DNA of 64,000 bases from Zizania palustris (Eukaryota > Streptophyta > Magnoliopsida > Poales > Poaceae), in contig JAAALK010000082.1 of the NCBI GenBank assembly GCA_019279435.1, positions 82,308,989 to 82,372,988 of the forward strand, read 5' to 3'. A program made the position numbers and the translations under genes. This document shows, in pieces, positions 30,411 to 42,682 of this stretch; the first letter of the stretch is position 1; each line of letters opens with the position of its first letter. The notes under the pieces were generated by a model. That model had not been told where the DNA came from. It saw nothing but the letters and a program-made list of their open reading frames with translations, and ran no database searches.

Positions 30411-32960
30411 GAGGCTTGCAATCTTCGAGTGGGCCATGAGGGCCGAAGGCTACGAAGGGTGAGCGGATGTCTTCGTCGCCCTTCACGACGCCAACTGCCA
30501 GCCAAAGTGGAGGGAGGGGCTAGATGGCATCGAGAGGGCCCTGGCCTTTGGGAGCGCCAACTTCCAGCTCCGCAAGGAAATCTTGATTGACTTCCTAGCG
30601 AGGGCAGTCAAAAACCGATGGTATTCGAGGTGGGACCAGGAGTGGTTCTATGCTTCGGTGGGCGCGAATTCCCCTCTTCGGAGTACCAATGCACTCATCT
30701 CCTACAGTCATGAAGGCAAGGAGAAGTTGAGCTCCGAGACACTCTAATCAAGGATCTTGTTGCTGCGAAGGAGGGCAACGAAGATTAGCATGTGAGACTT
30801 AGCTGAAGAGTTTATCACCATTCGGCTTAGCCCCCTCGCACTCTCCTGGCCGGAGGACATGTTTCACGCTCCAGGCCTGGCGGGTCCGAGCGAAGTATCA
30901 GCGGAGCATCTTGGTAAGGCTTCGAGCTCGTTTACCTTCATACTTGGTGAAGTTTAGCTTGTGCTGACTTAGAATTTATGATGAAGCTACGCGTGACATG
31001 TGACCTCCGAAGGAGGCCATAGTGGCAGAAGAACGTGTCATGGGACCTCCGACACCAGACGAGCAAACCCGGAGGATCGCCTTGGTGGTGTCTTGGGAGA
31101 GATGGAACTGAGTGTGTACCTGTATTGGCACTGAGGGGGTCCAGGCACTTCCATACTTCACCGGCTCAGCCCCTTCGGTGAGCGGTTCGAAGAGGAAGAC
31201 GACGGACGACGAGGAACCCAAGACCTCAAAGTCTACGGAATCTTCAAGGGTTTGCTCGGAGCCCTCGGTGGACGAAGCCCCTAGCGTGGCAGAGCAAGTA
31301 TCTCTGGACCCCTCTACCAAAGGGGAGCCAGAGAATGCCCCTGCTGCGACGCCTGAAGCTTTGGCACCGGAGGCTGCGGTGGCGACCGAAGTGTTGGCGC
31401 CGAAGGCTTTAGGGGTGGCCCCTTCACGTGTGGAGCCTGGGGCCTAGCTAGCCCAGTAGAGGGACTGGGGGACACACATCATTCCCGCGGCATTCGAAGA
31501 CATCTCTTTGAGCGAAGAGGAAGCTGGCGGAGGTAGATGCTTTGATCACCCTTCTTCTTATAATTGTATGTGCTGACTTGTATTTTTCTCAGGTGCTGGT
31601 GATGACGTGAGGCATGTGGTTGCAGACGCAAAGGGGACCTCCGAGAGTAGCAGAGGCAGCGGAGATAGCGGCAGCTCGGGGTCTGAAGAGAGCTCTTTGT
31701 CTGAAGAAGATGAGGGCGGCAACCGCAGCAGAGGGACCCCTCAGCAACATCAGGAAGAAGAGATCAATGTAGTAGATCGGATACCTGATCGTGAGGGGCC
31801 TGTGTTCCCAATGCCCTTGATCCGACACCTGATTCCGAGGGGGCCTACGATCGAGGTGGCCATTGATGCCTTTTATGATGGCTGTGTGGCTTCGGTGAGG
31901 GGGGACATGGTGGCACAGCTCAGTCGCACCAGCCAACTCTACCTCTTTGAAATGCAAGAGAATCCCTCCTTCAAGTGAGCGAAGATTTGCATTGGCTTCG
32001 TGCGGTACTTAGCTCTTTAGCAATACTAAAGATTTCTTGAATCTTGCTAGGCCTTCGCTTTGACTAACGCGGCAGCGGCCTCTGTGGGCCACCAGGAAGG
32101 AGGTCGAAGCTGCGGCTGAGGTGGTGAGGTCTGAGGCAGCTAGGGCAAGCGAAGCCATGGAGACAACGGCCTCGGAGAGGGAGAAGCTTCGAGAAGCGCT
32201 TCACGCTTCAGAGGAGGCCAGGGCGAAGCTAGCGGCGGAGTGATCCGATCTTCGTGCCGTCAACCAAGCTCTGCAGGGCTTCGTGGTCCGAGGGATGACA
32301 AGGCCACCTCGAGCCTAACCGATGTCCTCGAGAGCTTGGGGGCTGAGTGCTGGGCTCCGGATTTCAATCCCCAAGATCCTATCGGGGACCGACTCGAGTT
32401 TCTCTAGACGGCTGCGGTGACGGTGGGGGTGATGATGGAGGGCTTCACGCTAACAGGCGGGCGGGTGGCTGGCCAAGGGGTGTTGCAGATGCTTCATGAC
32501 ATGGGGTGCAACCACCTCTAAGCAGCAACCTCAGCCACGCCTGTGGCCTTCTAAGGCCTTCGCCTAACTTCACCCTCCTCGGCAGTCCACGGAGCATGGC
32601 ACTGGTTTCAAGAACCCTGGAAGACCCAAGGGTGTGAATCATTCCTCAAGCTTCAATGAGTGACCCACTTATGCCGAGCCGGGGCGCAGGCCATGCTAGC
32701 TCGGCCTTCGGCATCGAACCCTCCACCATCGAAGGTGTACATCTCCTTAGGCTTCTTGTAATTTTTAGCCGTAGGCCTGTAAAATGACTTATCATTTTAT
32801 TAATAGAAATGCGGGGGTATTTTATACCTGTCCAGGCTCAGCCTTCGGATGTTGACTTCGAAGTGCTAGAGGATTCAGAAGAGCTTCGTCAGCTTTGGGT
32901 AGTGCTCGAGGTAGCAAGGTCAAAAGGCCCCCCTCGGTTCAAACTTCCGAGGGGTCCTAG

Positions 32961-33846
32961 TGATGAGGACATCCCTACCAATGATACAACCATACATGAA
33001 TACCAAGATCTAATAATTCGAGTTCGAGCACGACAATTAAATCTCTAGGTCAACTTGTTTCTAAGTATCTTAGTATATTATCATGGGAATAAATTACTAC
33101 CTAATATTATTATTATTGTTAGGAACCATGGAGATGATGAAAATCACTTGGAGATAAACAAGGAGTTGGAGAAGAACTAGGAAGGACGTCCAAGCCATTT
33201 TGAGAGTCCAATCCAACTACAATTCGTGTCCAACTCGGATTCCAGGAGCAGCCTGCACTAAAATCATCGCCTAGGCCGCATACGGACTCTGTTTTTGAAG
33301 TTCCACCCAGCCACGGAAAGATAACTTCAGAGCCTTTCCAATGGCACCAGTTTCATATAAACATTCCTTCTAGATCAACGGGAATCGTCAAAAAAAGATA
33401 GAGTCCAGAATCTATTAGCATGCTATTTTCTGCGTTATTAGGCCTTTGGGTTGTGTATCCAGTTGAGACCATTAGGGATGCCTTCCAAACTACTATATAA
33501 GGTGTTTCTACAGCAATCTAGGGTTTTTGCGTTTAATTTACATGTTTCTTTGATAGCCTCCGCTTCGCCGGATTTGTAAGTGAACCCCAATTCGCAGATT
33601 CCAATAGAATTTTTAGTTTGATTGTGTTTTCTGCGTTCTTGCTTGTGTTCTTCGATTCGCAGGCAAGTATTAGCCTTCTTGGCGAGGTCAATTAGGCTGT
33701 GCTTGGTTGATAACCAATGGAGCAGTGGTGTAGCGATTGCAAGGACCGATCTCGTGGATCGAAAGCCGGATCATCAACATCGAGTTCTCCACAAATTGTT
33801 GTTTATCCCCCACCTGACGGAAGATCGGGCACCCCCTCCTCCATCA
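32961..33846 (+). repeat. Chromovirus solo LTR (886 bp) inside the T2 antisense exon
   Basis: Starts TGATGAGGACATCCC and ends CCCCCTCCTCCATCA, matching the LTR at 23757-24665. Flanks CCTAG and CCAAG differ at one base, a probable 5-bp duplication. Its first 85 bases encode the polyprotein tail (IIRVRARQLNL, then stop), here fused in frame to the antisense exon. Confidence 0.88.
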
Positions 33847-34247
33847 CCAAGGGGCGAAGTTATTCCCGAAGTAGCCTAGGAGATGCTAGCCATCGTGAAT
33901 ATGGATCCCCTTTGGAGTTCTTCGTCTTTGCCAGACTAAAGCTATTTTGAGGTAGGCTTAAGTGGTGAGGGGGTGCAGTCTTCGGGTACGACTTTACAAG
34001 GAGATGAAGCCTTAGACTTTTTTGCCTTCAATGCGGCACCACCTATGCTTCGGACATGGGCCGACCTGAGGAAGAAAGATGAGTTTTGTGGGCTTCGATG
34101 CGTGGACCCTCTGGTCGTGGGAGGTCTGGCTCCGACGAGGCTTCGTCTAGCCGAGGGGGCCCCACCCGGAAAAAGAGCAAGCGAGGGTCGAGTTTGTCGG
34201 GGCCTCGGGCCCATTTTTTCTTAGGCTTGGACACATATTACTCGTAG

Positions 34248-34981
34248 TACATTAGCTTTTGAGTTGTACTTGTAAACATACTTCGTATTTATACTTGGCA
34301 TTGAATGAATGGAAATTATCTTGTATTTTATAAACACACACTTCGTTTGCATGCTTCGCACATATCGCGTGCTTCGTATGCTTAGTTCGCATGTTCATAT
34401 CACACATTTGATTCACACACTTCGCATACATATACCTCAGCCCCCTTGCACGTGGTGGTTAGGGACATGGGCATTGCCGGTGCGTACAATTATAAAATGC
34501 AGAGGGGTGCGCCTTGGGCAGCTTCGAATATATATATTCGCATCGTTCGGAGGCCTCACTTGGGCTTCAAACGCTTGAAATTGAAACGAAGCATGGCTTC
34601 AAAGACCTATTTGAATTAACCGAAGCAAGGCTCCGAAATACTTAATTCTCAATAGACCATTGAATTTTGACACGCGAAGCAAGTCTTCAAAGCATGTTTA
34701 GATGGTGAAGCAAGGCTTCTGAGCTTGATTCTAGAATGAGAATGGAATGAGTAGTGTGTATTCACCGAACCTGTGATAATGTAAGCCACCTTCGACTCTA
34801 AGCCACCTTTGACTCTGGGAAACCGGGTACAGAACCCGGGATCCCGGGAAGCATCAGGCTGGTGGCCCGGAATTCCTAGATGCATAAGGCCAGTGGCCTG
34901 GAGTCCTTGGACACATCAGGACGGTGACCCGGAGTCCTTTAGCCCACTGCTACAGGCCCAGAGGTACTATGTAATCTTCGA
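34248..34981. other. T2 noncoding spacer before the tandem array
   Basis: Sequence after the antisense stop, with CTTCGCATGCTTCG-like words at 34340-34430, degenerate GAAGCAAGGCTTC words spaced irregularly, and a CCCGG-rich block at 34810-34950. No gene seen. The position matches 3114-3487 of T1. Confidence 0.6.
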
Positions 34982-35347
34982 AGCAACGCTTCAGATTTAA
35001 ATACATCGAAGCAGTGCTTTGGCCCTTATTAATACAAAGCGGTAACCTTGATTATTAAAAGAATGAGGCATTGACTTTGGGTCTTAATAAGGACACAGTA
35101 AAGCTTCAGTTTTATAATAAGGTGAAGCAAGGCTTCGACATTAAATAAAATGAAGCAAGGCTTCGACTTTGGATAAAGTGAAGTAAGGCTTTGACTTTTA
35201 ATAAAACGAAGCAAGGCTTCAACTTTTAGTTGAACAAACCAAGGCTTCAGGATTTAATAAAACGAAGCAAGGCTTCGGTTTTTAGTTGAACGAAGCTAGG
35301 CTTCGGCTTAAAGTGCAACGAAGCAAGGCTTCAGATTGTGTACATAC
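34982..35347. repeat. Tandem array, 28-bp unit with palindromic core, about 13 copies
   Basis: Unit starts fall exactly 28 bp apart at 35124, 35152, 35180, 35208, 35236, 35264, 35292 and 35320. More diverged units continue upstream to about 34982. Each unit begins with GAAGCAAGGCTTC, whose arms GAAGC and GCTTC are inverted repeats, followed by a 15-bp A/T-rich part. It occupies the same zone as the 60-bp array of T1 but is unrelated in sequence. Confidence 0.92.
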
Positions 35348-35515
35348 CTTTGGAAACTTGACTGGGTCTAGAGACCGAGTGGCTTCGTGTAGTGGAAGGG
35401 AGCTTTCCTCGTAGCCCCTAAGGCTCCCGAGGCCTTCGATGAGTGCCTAGAGCCCCTTGTCGCAGGGTTTACTTCGAGGCACGAGTGGTGGCAGAAACAC
35501 TAGCTTTTAGTACTA

Positions 35516-35537
35516 GGTTCCCCACAGATGGTGCCAA
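35516..35537 (-). promoter_or_regulatory. T2 primer binding site
   Basis: TGGCACCATCTGTGGGGAAC on the minus strand, next to the LTR edge at 35539. It has the same frame as the T1 and T4 sites (TGGCRCC, then GTGGGGA) with base changes in the middle. Confidence 0.72.
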
Positions 35538-35538
35538 A

Positions 35539-37254
35539 TGTTGTAACAATTGCGTTAGTTACAAACAGGTTTTTATGAGATGGTGTTGTAGCAATTGCGT
35601 TAGCTACAGCAGGTTTCTGTGTGTATATGATATGTAGAGTGAACCTCGAAAGGTTCTCACAGAGGGAGAGAGAATTTATACTGGTTCAAGCCTCCCCGGA
35701 GGGATAATAGCCCTATGTCCAGTCTACAGTGGATTTGACATAGTTTTGCCTCTACTGGATATGTCCATTACAAGGGCATGGCCCTGCTTTTATAGGCAAG
35801 TAGGCCAAAGGAAAAGACTCAATTGCCCTCTACAAGTCATAGGCTTTATAGGGGAAAAAAGGGAAAAGGCTAGAGTAATGTACATCGGACTTTACATACT
35901 TAGCAGATAAACGTCACTTCTGAGCAGGTATACAACATACCAGGGGCGAGGGGGCCCCAGTATGGCTTTACACTATAGCGATGCTTGGATATTTCTCTGA
36001 AGGACACTCCGAAGCAGACCTCGAGGATGGCTCCGAAGTGAGCTCCGAACCTACTCTCGGAGTGGGCTCCAAGGGGCTCCGGAGAGGGGCTTCGAAGTGG
36101 ACCGGAGGGGTCCTAGAGGCTTGGCTCCAAAATGTACCGGAGGGGTCCTGGAGGCTAGGCTCCGGAGGGCTCTGGAGGGATCCCGGAGGGGTCCCAGAGG
36201 CTTGGCTCCGAAGTGCTCCAAAGAGATCTCGGAGGGGTCCCAGAGGCTTAGCTCCAAAGGGCTCCGAAGGGATAAGCCTGGCTACACTTGGAATTGTCTT
36301 CGTTAGAGGGGGCCATACTTCGTTCTCAGACATCGGTGGGGACAGGCTCTAGGCCCGAGGCCTTCGGAGGCTGACATCATTTGGCCCCTATTTAAGGGAA
36401 AACTTATTCCCCCAACAGATGGTGTATGGTGTATGGAACGAACCTCGAGGGGTTCTCACAGAGGGAGACAAAGTTTATACTGGTTCAGGCCTACCAAGAG
36501 GGATAATAACCCTACGTCCAGTTTACAGAGGATTTGGCATAGTTTTGCCTCTACTGAACGTGTCCCTATTACAAGGGAATGACCCTGCTTTTATAGGCAC
36601 GCAAGCCAAAGGAAAAAACCCAAATACCCCCTATATGCCATAGGATTTATAGGGGTAAGAGGGGAAAAGGCTAGGCTACTCTACATATAACTTTACGGAC
36701 GTGGTAGATATACATCACTTCAGGAGTAGGTAAACGACATACTAGTGGCTGGGGCCCCCCGGTATGGCTTTTATAATGTAGCGGTACAAGGATATTTCTT
36801 CTAGACCAAAGTACCTATCGAAGGGTATTGGCCAGAGCTCATTGAGGGGGCTCCGAAGTAGACTTCGAATGGGACCCCGAAGCGGCTCTCGGAGAAGACT
36901 CTGAAGCGGCTCTCGGGGAGGACTCCGAAAGGCTTCGGAGAGGGCTCTGAAAGGGCTCTGAAGAGAGCCCAAAGAAGGGGTCCGAAGAGGAGTCCGGAGG
37001 GATCTCAGAGGTTTGGCTCCGGAGGGGACCTGGAGGGGTCCTAGGACACTTGATTCCGGAGGGGTCCTAGAGCACCTGGCTTCGGGGGGATCCCAGAGGC
37101 TTGGCCTTTAGTCGAATAAATCTTGCTGTATTTGGAGTAATCTTCGATGGAGGGGGCCGAAGTTCATCTTCAGGCTTCGCTAGATGGTGGGCTCCGAACC
37201 CGAGGCCTTCGGAGGCTGACATCATTTGACCCTTGTTTAAGGAAAACTATTCCC
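35539..37254 (-). repeat. T2 5' LTR, split by a solo LTR of the same family
   Basis: Pieces 35539-35583 and 36423-37254 join to 877 bp, against 893 bp for the 3' LTR. Text such as GTGTATGGTGTATGGAACG matches the 3' LTR. The far end stops at ACTATTCCC, without the last bases CCAACA. Confidence 0.87.
35584..36417 (-). repeat. Tat solo LTR (834 bp), TSD GATGG, inside the T2 5' LTR
   Basis: Plus-strand start TGTTGTAGCAATTGCGTTAG and end TTATTCCCCCAACA. A perfect GATGG duplication (35579-35583 and 36418-36422) flanks it. It is related to, but distinct from, the LTR it interrupts. A minus-strand TATAAAAG is at 35794-35787. Confidence 0.93.
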
Positions 37255-37384
37255 TTACCAATGTTTAGGAGTCGTCAGAACGTGATGTCGGTGTCTCACG
37301 ATGTTTTAGGGTTTATCCTTGAAACGGCCACATGCTTTTGGATCATCGAACCGACGCCAGTGTGTGGGCGCATTTTCATGTCAA
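37255..37384. other. Unassigned junction DNA
   Basis: About 130 bp between the broken end of the T2 LTR and the start of recognisable SIRE gag. No feature seen. Confidence 0.4.
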
Positions 37385-39520
37385 CACAAGTCTAGGCACT
37401 AGAGCAAATACAATCAACAGTATTAGCTATTTGTGCAAGGCATGTCAAATCTGTAGATGCCATGTTTTCTCGCTTTGATGTACTAGTGAGTAATTTATGC
37501 TCCATAGGCACGCTTGCGTATTCTGACAATGATAGAGCTATCAAGCTTCTCTATGCTCTTGATCGTAGCATATGGGAAGTGAAGATATCTAGTATTGAGG
37601 AGTCCACAAGTTATGACACACTAACCTGTGATGAGCTCTATAGCAAGATCAGGTCCACAAAATTGCCAAGGCATCTCTTGCAGGGCATAGAAACTCTTTT
37701 CCTCCTCCCATGGCACTAGTGTCTAGCTCTAGTTGTGGCACCTCTGTAAAACCAAGCACATCTGGTACTTGTGTTCTTGCAGGTGGTTTTGATTTGTCCT
37801 CCCTAGTATCTGTTACAAAAGATCATGTGGATACTCTTGATGATGAAGAGCTTGCTCTCATTGCCAAGAAGTTCACTCGTTTCTAAAATGAGAGACGACA
37901 TCAGCGGAGAGGTGGTTTTAGAGGGTGTTTGAGTGTGATGACATATCTTACATTAAGGTTGGTTTCCCTAGGCTCAAGAAGAGAGGAGAGGGTGAGCACC
38001 CCAAACAGCACAAGAAAGAGAGGAAACCCTTCTCTAAGGGTAAGCGCGGTAAGGTGGCTAAGAGGGTAGCCAAGGCCACTTCTAGAGCCTTTGTTGCAGC
38101 TCTCAGTGACATTGACACATCTTCAGCTGAGGAGTCTAGCTCTGAGGAGGAGGTGCCTCCGAAGAAGGAGGAGAATAAGGCGAAGGACTTCACCGGCCTC
38201 TGCTTCATGGCCAACAGCATCCACAGTAATGATGAGCTAGACTCATCTGAGGTACCTTTATCATATGACCAGCTTTCTGTCAAAATAGATGAAGTGAATG
38301 ATGTAGTCATTGGTTAGGATAGATTACTGAAACAAGCTGCTAGAGAAAGAAAAGATCTTAGACTTATACTTGAATCTATTTCAACTAAATACCATGCTTA
38401 AGTCTAAGATTTATGATGCTGATTATGAGTCTTGTACTGTTGTTATGAGTGAGCTTGCCCAACTTTTTTCTATGCACGCTCAAGCTATTGATAAGCTTGA
38501 TATTGTGGAGAAGAAGCTTTTGGAGGTGGAGTCTAGACCTAATATTGTCAACGAATGCTTGAATTGTCCTTTACTTATTGAAAGCATTAATTTGAGGGAC
38601 AAGCATGTAAATGAATTAGAGTCTAGATTGGAGAGTGTTGAGTGTTCTAAGGATGTACAGCCTGCTTGTTCCACCTGCATCACCTTGAATGACCAACTTA
38701 GCTTTTCTAGAGGGAAAGTTGAAAAACTCATGAGTGAAAATGACTATCTTCTTTCTATGGTAGATAAATGCACTAAAGGGAAGGGTAGGATGGATTTGCT
38801 TTTGGCAAAAACCAATATGTGTGCTGATAGGGCAGGGATAGATCTAGGTTTGGGTTTTAAGAGAACCACCTCTACCACTCCAAGCAAAACTATGTTCTCT
38901 ACGCCCACTACTATTGAGAAAGAAAGAACCCTTTTAGACATTAATCATAAAGCCAAGAAACCTACCTACACTTCCAAGAAAACACCACCTCCACCAAATA
39001 AAAACCCTCAGTAGAAACCCAATGAGTTCGTGAGAGTTTCTCCTAAGACTCATGTGAGTGCCCCCAAGAGCGTTTTTCATTCTTCTTACTGTCAGCGGGT
39101 GGGTCATTTGATTGGGTTCTATTTTCATCGCATCAAGGATGAGCAACGCTCACAGGAAATGAGCTTTCGGGCATGCATTACCCATCTTTAGGTATGCATG
39201 AGTCTGATTATCGCTTTCATCTTGTTTTCGAGGCTCCTCATGCTCACATGAGAGGTTTTGCCCCTCGTGGTAAACACCATGACTCATATGGTGCTAGATC
39301 ATGTATTAGTGGCTTTGTTCCTCGACGGGTTGGGAGACCTCGTCATTTGTCTAGTTTTCAGCATGTAGGTAGACCTCGCACTTTACATCATGCTACATAT
39401 CCTGTGCATAGACATCCTACTATTGCTTTACCTACTACTCGAGTTTCTTAGTGCTGGATACCTCATCACTATTTCATTCACCCCAGCACTGAGCGCTTGA
39501 GATTTTCTGATTTTGTGTAG
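37385..39520 (+). pseudogene. gag: S2 gag remnant
   Basis: Starts near the segment matching residues about 110-115 of S3 Gag (text resembling YNQQYQLFVQ), then SVDAMFSRFDVLVSNL, a decayed first zinc knuckle near 37925, a Ser/Glu acidic stretch, a coiled-coil part (38370-38740) and a second knuckle-like segment near 39090. Stops include 37717, 37884, 38314 and 39013, plus Gln codons turned into TAG (for example 39449). It ends at a TAG at 39518-39520, at the same codon as the gag-pol stop in S3. Confidence 0.87.
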
Positions 39521-42500
39521 GTACCAGACAAAGGCTTCGAGAGCATGGGGATCATGGACTCCGGTTGTTCGCGCCATATGATTGGAAACTCAACATGGTT
39601 CTCCAGCCTCACCACAACCAAGCAAAGGGAACACATTACCTTCTGCAATAGCTGAAGAAGCAGAGTGAATGGTAAGGGTATGGTAAGAATTAATGACAAC
39701 TTCACTCTCAAAGATGTTGTTTTGGTTGAAAATTTCGGATACAATTTTCTTTATGTATCTCAGTTTCTTGATGAGGGCTTCAAAGTGTGTTTTCAACGCA
39801 ATACTTTGCAAGTACTCAATTCTGATGGCACTTTGGTTTGCAAGATTTTTAGAGTTGGGAGAGTTTTTGGACTTGACTTTTCTGAGTTGTCTAGTTCTTC
39901 TCACTACTTAGTTGCACAATCTTCTTCTAAGCTGTGGAAGTGGCATAGGAGACTGGGGCATATGAGCTTTGAGTTGCTCGCTCGATTGAGTGCCCTAGGC
40001 CTAATCCGAGGATTACCCAAGCTCAAATTTGAGAAGAATTTAGTTTGCGCTCCTTGTAGACATGGAAAAATAATTACCGCTTTGCATTCACCAGTCAATA
40101 TGGTGATGATAGAATAACCTGGAGAACTTCTCCATATGGACACTGTAGTTCCTTCCCGGGTTAGTTCTTTGGGCAGAAATGGTACATTCTTGTCATTGTC
40201 GATGATTACTCTCGTTACTCTTGGGTCTTCTTTTTAGCTAGAAAGAATGAAGTGTTTTCACACTTTCGGAGCTTAGCTATGAGACTTTTCACTAAACTCC
40301 CAGGTGCATTAAAATTCATTCGAAGTGATAATGGCACCGAGTTCAAAAATAGTCTCTTTGTTGACTTTTGCTTGGAGCATGGCATAGAACATCAATTCTC
40401 TACTCCGTGAGTTCCTCAACAAAATGGTGTTGTTAAGAGAAAGAACCGTACTCTGGTTGAGATGGTTAGGACAATTCTTGATGAGCATGGGACTCCTAGA
40501 AGATTTTGGGCTAAGGCCATGAACACAGCTTGTTACTTCTCAAATCGGATCTTTCTTGGCTCAATTTTGAACTTAACTTCTTATGAACTGCATTTTGGGA
40601 GACAACCCAAGGTTACTCATCTTCGAGTATTTGGATGTCAGTGCTTTATCCTAAAACATGGAAATTTCGATAAATTTGAATCGCGTTCTTCTAATGGGAT
40701 CTTTTTGGGTTATACCACACATGGTCACTCCAATCGAGTTTTCAATTTAGATAATAACACTATCATCGAGTCATATGATGTGACTTTTGATGAATCAACC
40801 CCTGTGTTAGTTCTTCTTTTGAGCATGCCAGTGAGAACAATATGGAGGCTACCATCTTTGAAGAAGAAGATCTTTAAGACTTCGAGGACGAACTACTACT
40901 TCCCTCAACACCTATTCCCAAAGTAGACCTTTCTTCGATCACTTCGGTAAGAGGCCCCGAAGCATCTACCTCAACATCGGTCATCTTCGACCGCTTCCCG
41001 GCACAAGTTGAGAGGGAGACTGCATCCCGCTGTGAGGCTCCGCACCACATTCAAATGATGCATCCTCATGAGCAGATCATTGGTGAGCATGATCAAAGGG
41101 TAACACGTTCTCATGCTCATTTCATTGATTCTGCATTTGTTGCTTCATTTGATCCCTTAGATGTGAGTCATGCTTTATCTGATTCTAGTTGGATCAATGC
41201 CATGCATGAATAACTTGAAAGCTTTGAGAGAAACCAAGTTTGGACACTTGTAGATCCCCCTAATGTTCATTTTATTGGAACAAAATGGATTTTCAAAAAC
41301 AAGCAAGGGGAGGATGGGTTTGTGGTTAGAAACAAAGCTAGACTTGTAGCTCAGAGTTTTTCACAAATTGAAGGGATTGATTTTGTTAAAACTTTTGCAC
41401 CTGTTGCTCGTCTAGAGGCCATTGGGATTATGATTGCATTTCCTGTATCCCATGGATTCAAACTTTACCAAATGTATGTGAAAAGTGCTTTTCTTAATGG
41501 CTTCATAGATGAAGATGTTTTTGTAAAACAACCACCTAGTTTTGAAAACCCTAAATACCCCAATAGAGTCTTTAAACATCATAAAGCTCTTTATGGACTC
41601 AAGTAGGCCCTTCGGGCATGGTATGATAGACTTAAGCCTTTTCTGCTTGAGCGAGGGTATTTGATGGGTTCAGTGGATAAAACCCTTTTTACTCTCAAGC
41701 ATGGCAAAGATTTCCTCCTAGTTCATATTTACGTTGACGATATCATATTTGGTAGCTCTTCTCATGCTTTAGTTATCGAGTTTGTTGATATCATGAGCAG
41801 GGAGTTCGAGATGTCCATGATGGGCGAACTCACATTTTTCCTTGGTTTGCAAATCAAGCAAAGAAAACAAGGTACCTTTGTTCATTAAACGAAGTATACC
41901 AAAGACCTGCTCAAGAAGTTTGACATAGTTGATGCAAAGCCCCTTGCCACTCTGATGGTTACTTCAGTAGCATTGGGTCCTGACGAGGATGGAGAAGCCA
42001 AAGACCAGAAGGAGTTCCGAAGCATGATCGGCTCCCTCCTTACTTGATTTCTACGAGGCTGGACATACACTTCGCAGTATGTCTGTGCGCTCGTTTTCAA
42101 GCTTCGCCAAGGGCTTCGCATCGACAAGCAGTAAAACACATACTCAGGTTTCTCAAACATACCCTTGAATTTGGCATTTGGTATTTTGCATCTTCTTCAT
42201 TATGTCTTCAAGGTTATTCAGATGCGGATTTTGCTGGGTGTAGAATTGATAGGAAAAGTACCTCCGGTACTTGTCATTTTCTGGGTACTTCTCTTGTTTG
42301 TTGGTCTTCCCGCAAATAGTCTAGCATTGCGCAATCTACAGTTGAGGCTGAATATGTTGCTGCAGCTAGCTGTTGCTCATATATTTTGTGGATGGTTTCC
42401 ACTTTGTGGGATTTTAGGTTAGGTTATAAGAGTGTTCCACTTTTCTGTGATAACAATAGTGCGATTTGTATTACAAATAACCTGGTTCAGCATTCTAGAA

Positions 42501-42682
42501 CCAAACACATTAATGTGAGATATCATTTTCTCAAAGACCACAATGAGAAGGGTGATATTGAACTTCAATATGTTGATACCTAGAACCAGCTTGCCGATAT
42601 TTTTACCAAACCCCTTGATGCTTCTCGATTTGCTTATTTACATAGGGAACTTGGTATTTGTCATCCTTACGGCATTTTATGA
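39521..42682 (+). pseudogene. pol: S2 pol remnant
   Basis: Protease (GIMDSGCSRHM, near 39555), pre-integrase finger (WHRRLGH, then CAPCRHGK), integrase with GTEFKN and a stop in place of Arg near 40410, reverse transcriptase (KARLVAQSF, YVDDIIFGSS near 41730-41752) and RNase H (YSDADFAGCRIDRKST). Many lesions occur, such as stops near 39657, 40115, 41210 and 41604, and frameshifts near 40800 and 42030. A TAG after WSSRK (42317-42319) is shared with S3. Ends GICHPYGIL then TGA. Confidence 0.9.

Larger units (their letters stand above)
27143..34247 (+). pseudogene. T2 antisense gene, split by two LTR insertions
   Basis: Exon 1 has DDEVIVFEVFFEAGLGL (27210-27260), frameshifts near 27270, is cut by an insert at 27361, and resumes at 30416 with IFEWAMR, then a NRWYSRW block and LAEEF near 30810. 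Next come an acidic Ser-rich part (31112-31536), an intron ending TTTCTCAG at about 31591, an exon to 31975, coiled-coil coding with stops (32065-32400), and a last exon from about 32834 interrupted by a chromovirus LTR (32961-33846). The end HFFLGLDTYYS at 34247 matches the tail of the T1 and T3 copies. Several stops and frameshifts make it nonfunctional. Confidence 0.82.
25997..37254 (-). mobile_element. T2: Tat element with LTRs and antisense gene but no gag-pol
   Basis: 3' LTR (25997-26889), polypurine tract (GAGGGGCTAC on the minus strand), antisense gene (about 27143-34247), a tandem array (to 35347), primer site (35516-35537) and 5' LTR (35539-37254 with an insert). Without nested elements the interior is about 4.7 kb, and it contains no trace of gag, protease, RT or integrase. 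Three LTRs are nested inside. The outermost few bases of the 5' LTR (CCAACA) are missing at 37254, so no target duplication can be shown. Confidence 0.85.

Noticed and set aside
34982..35347. CRISPR-like regular repeats
   Set aside because: The unit repeats throughout with no unique spacers, and it lies in a plant retrotransposon 3' region.
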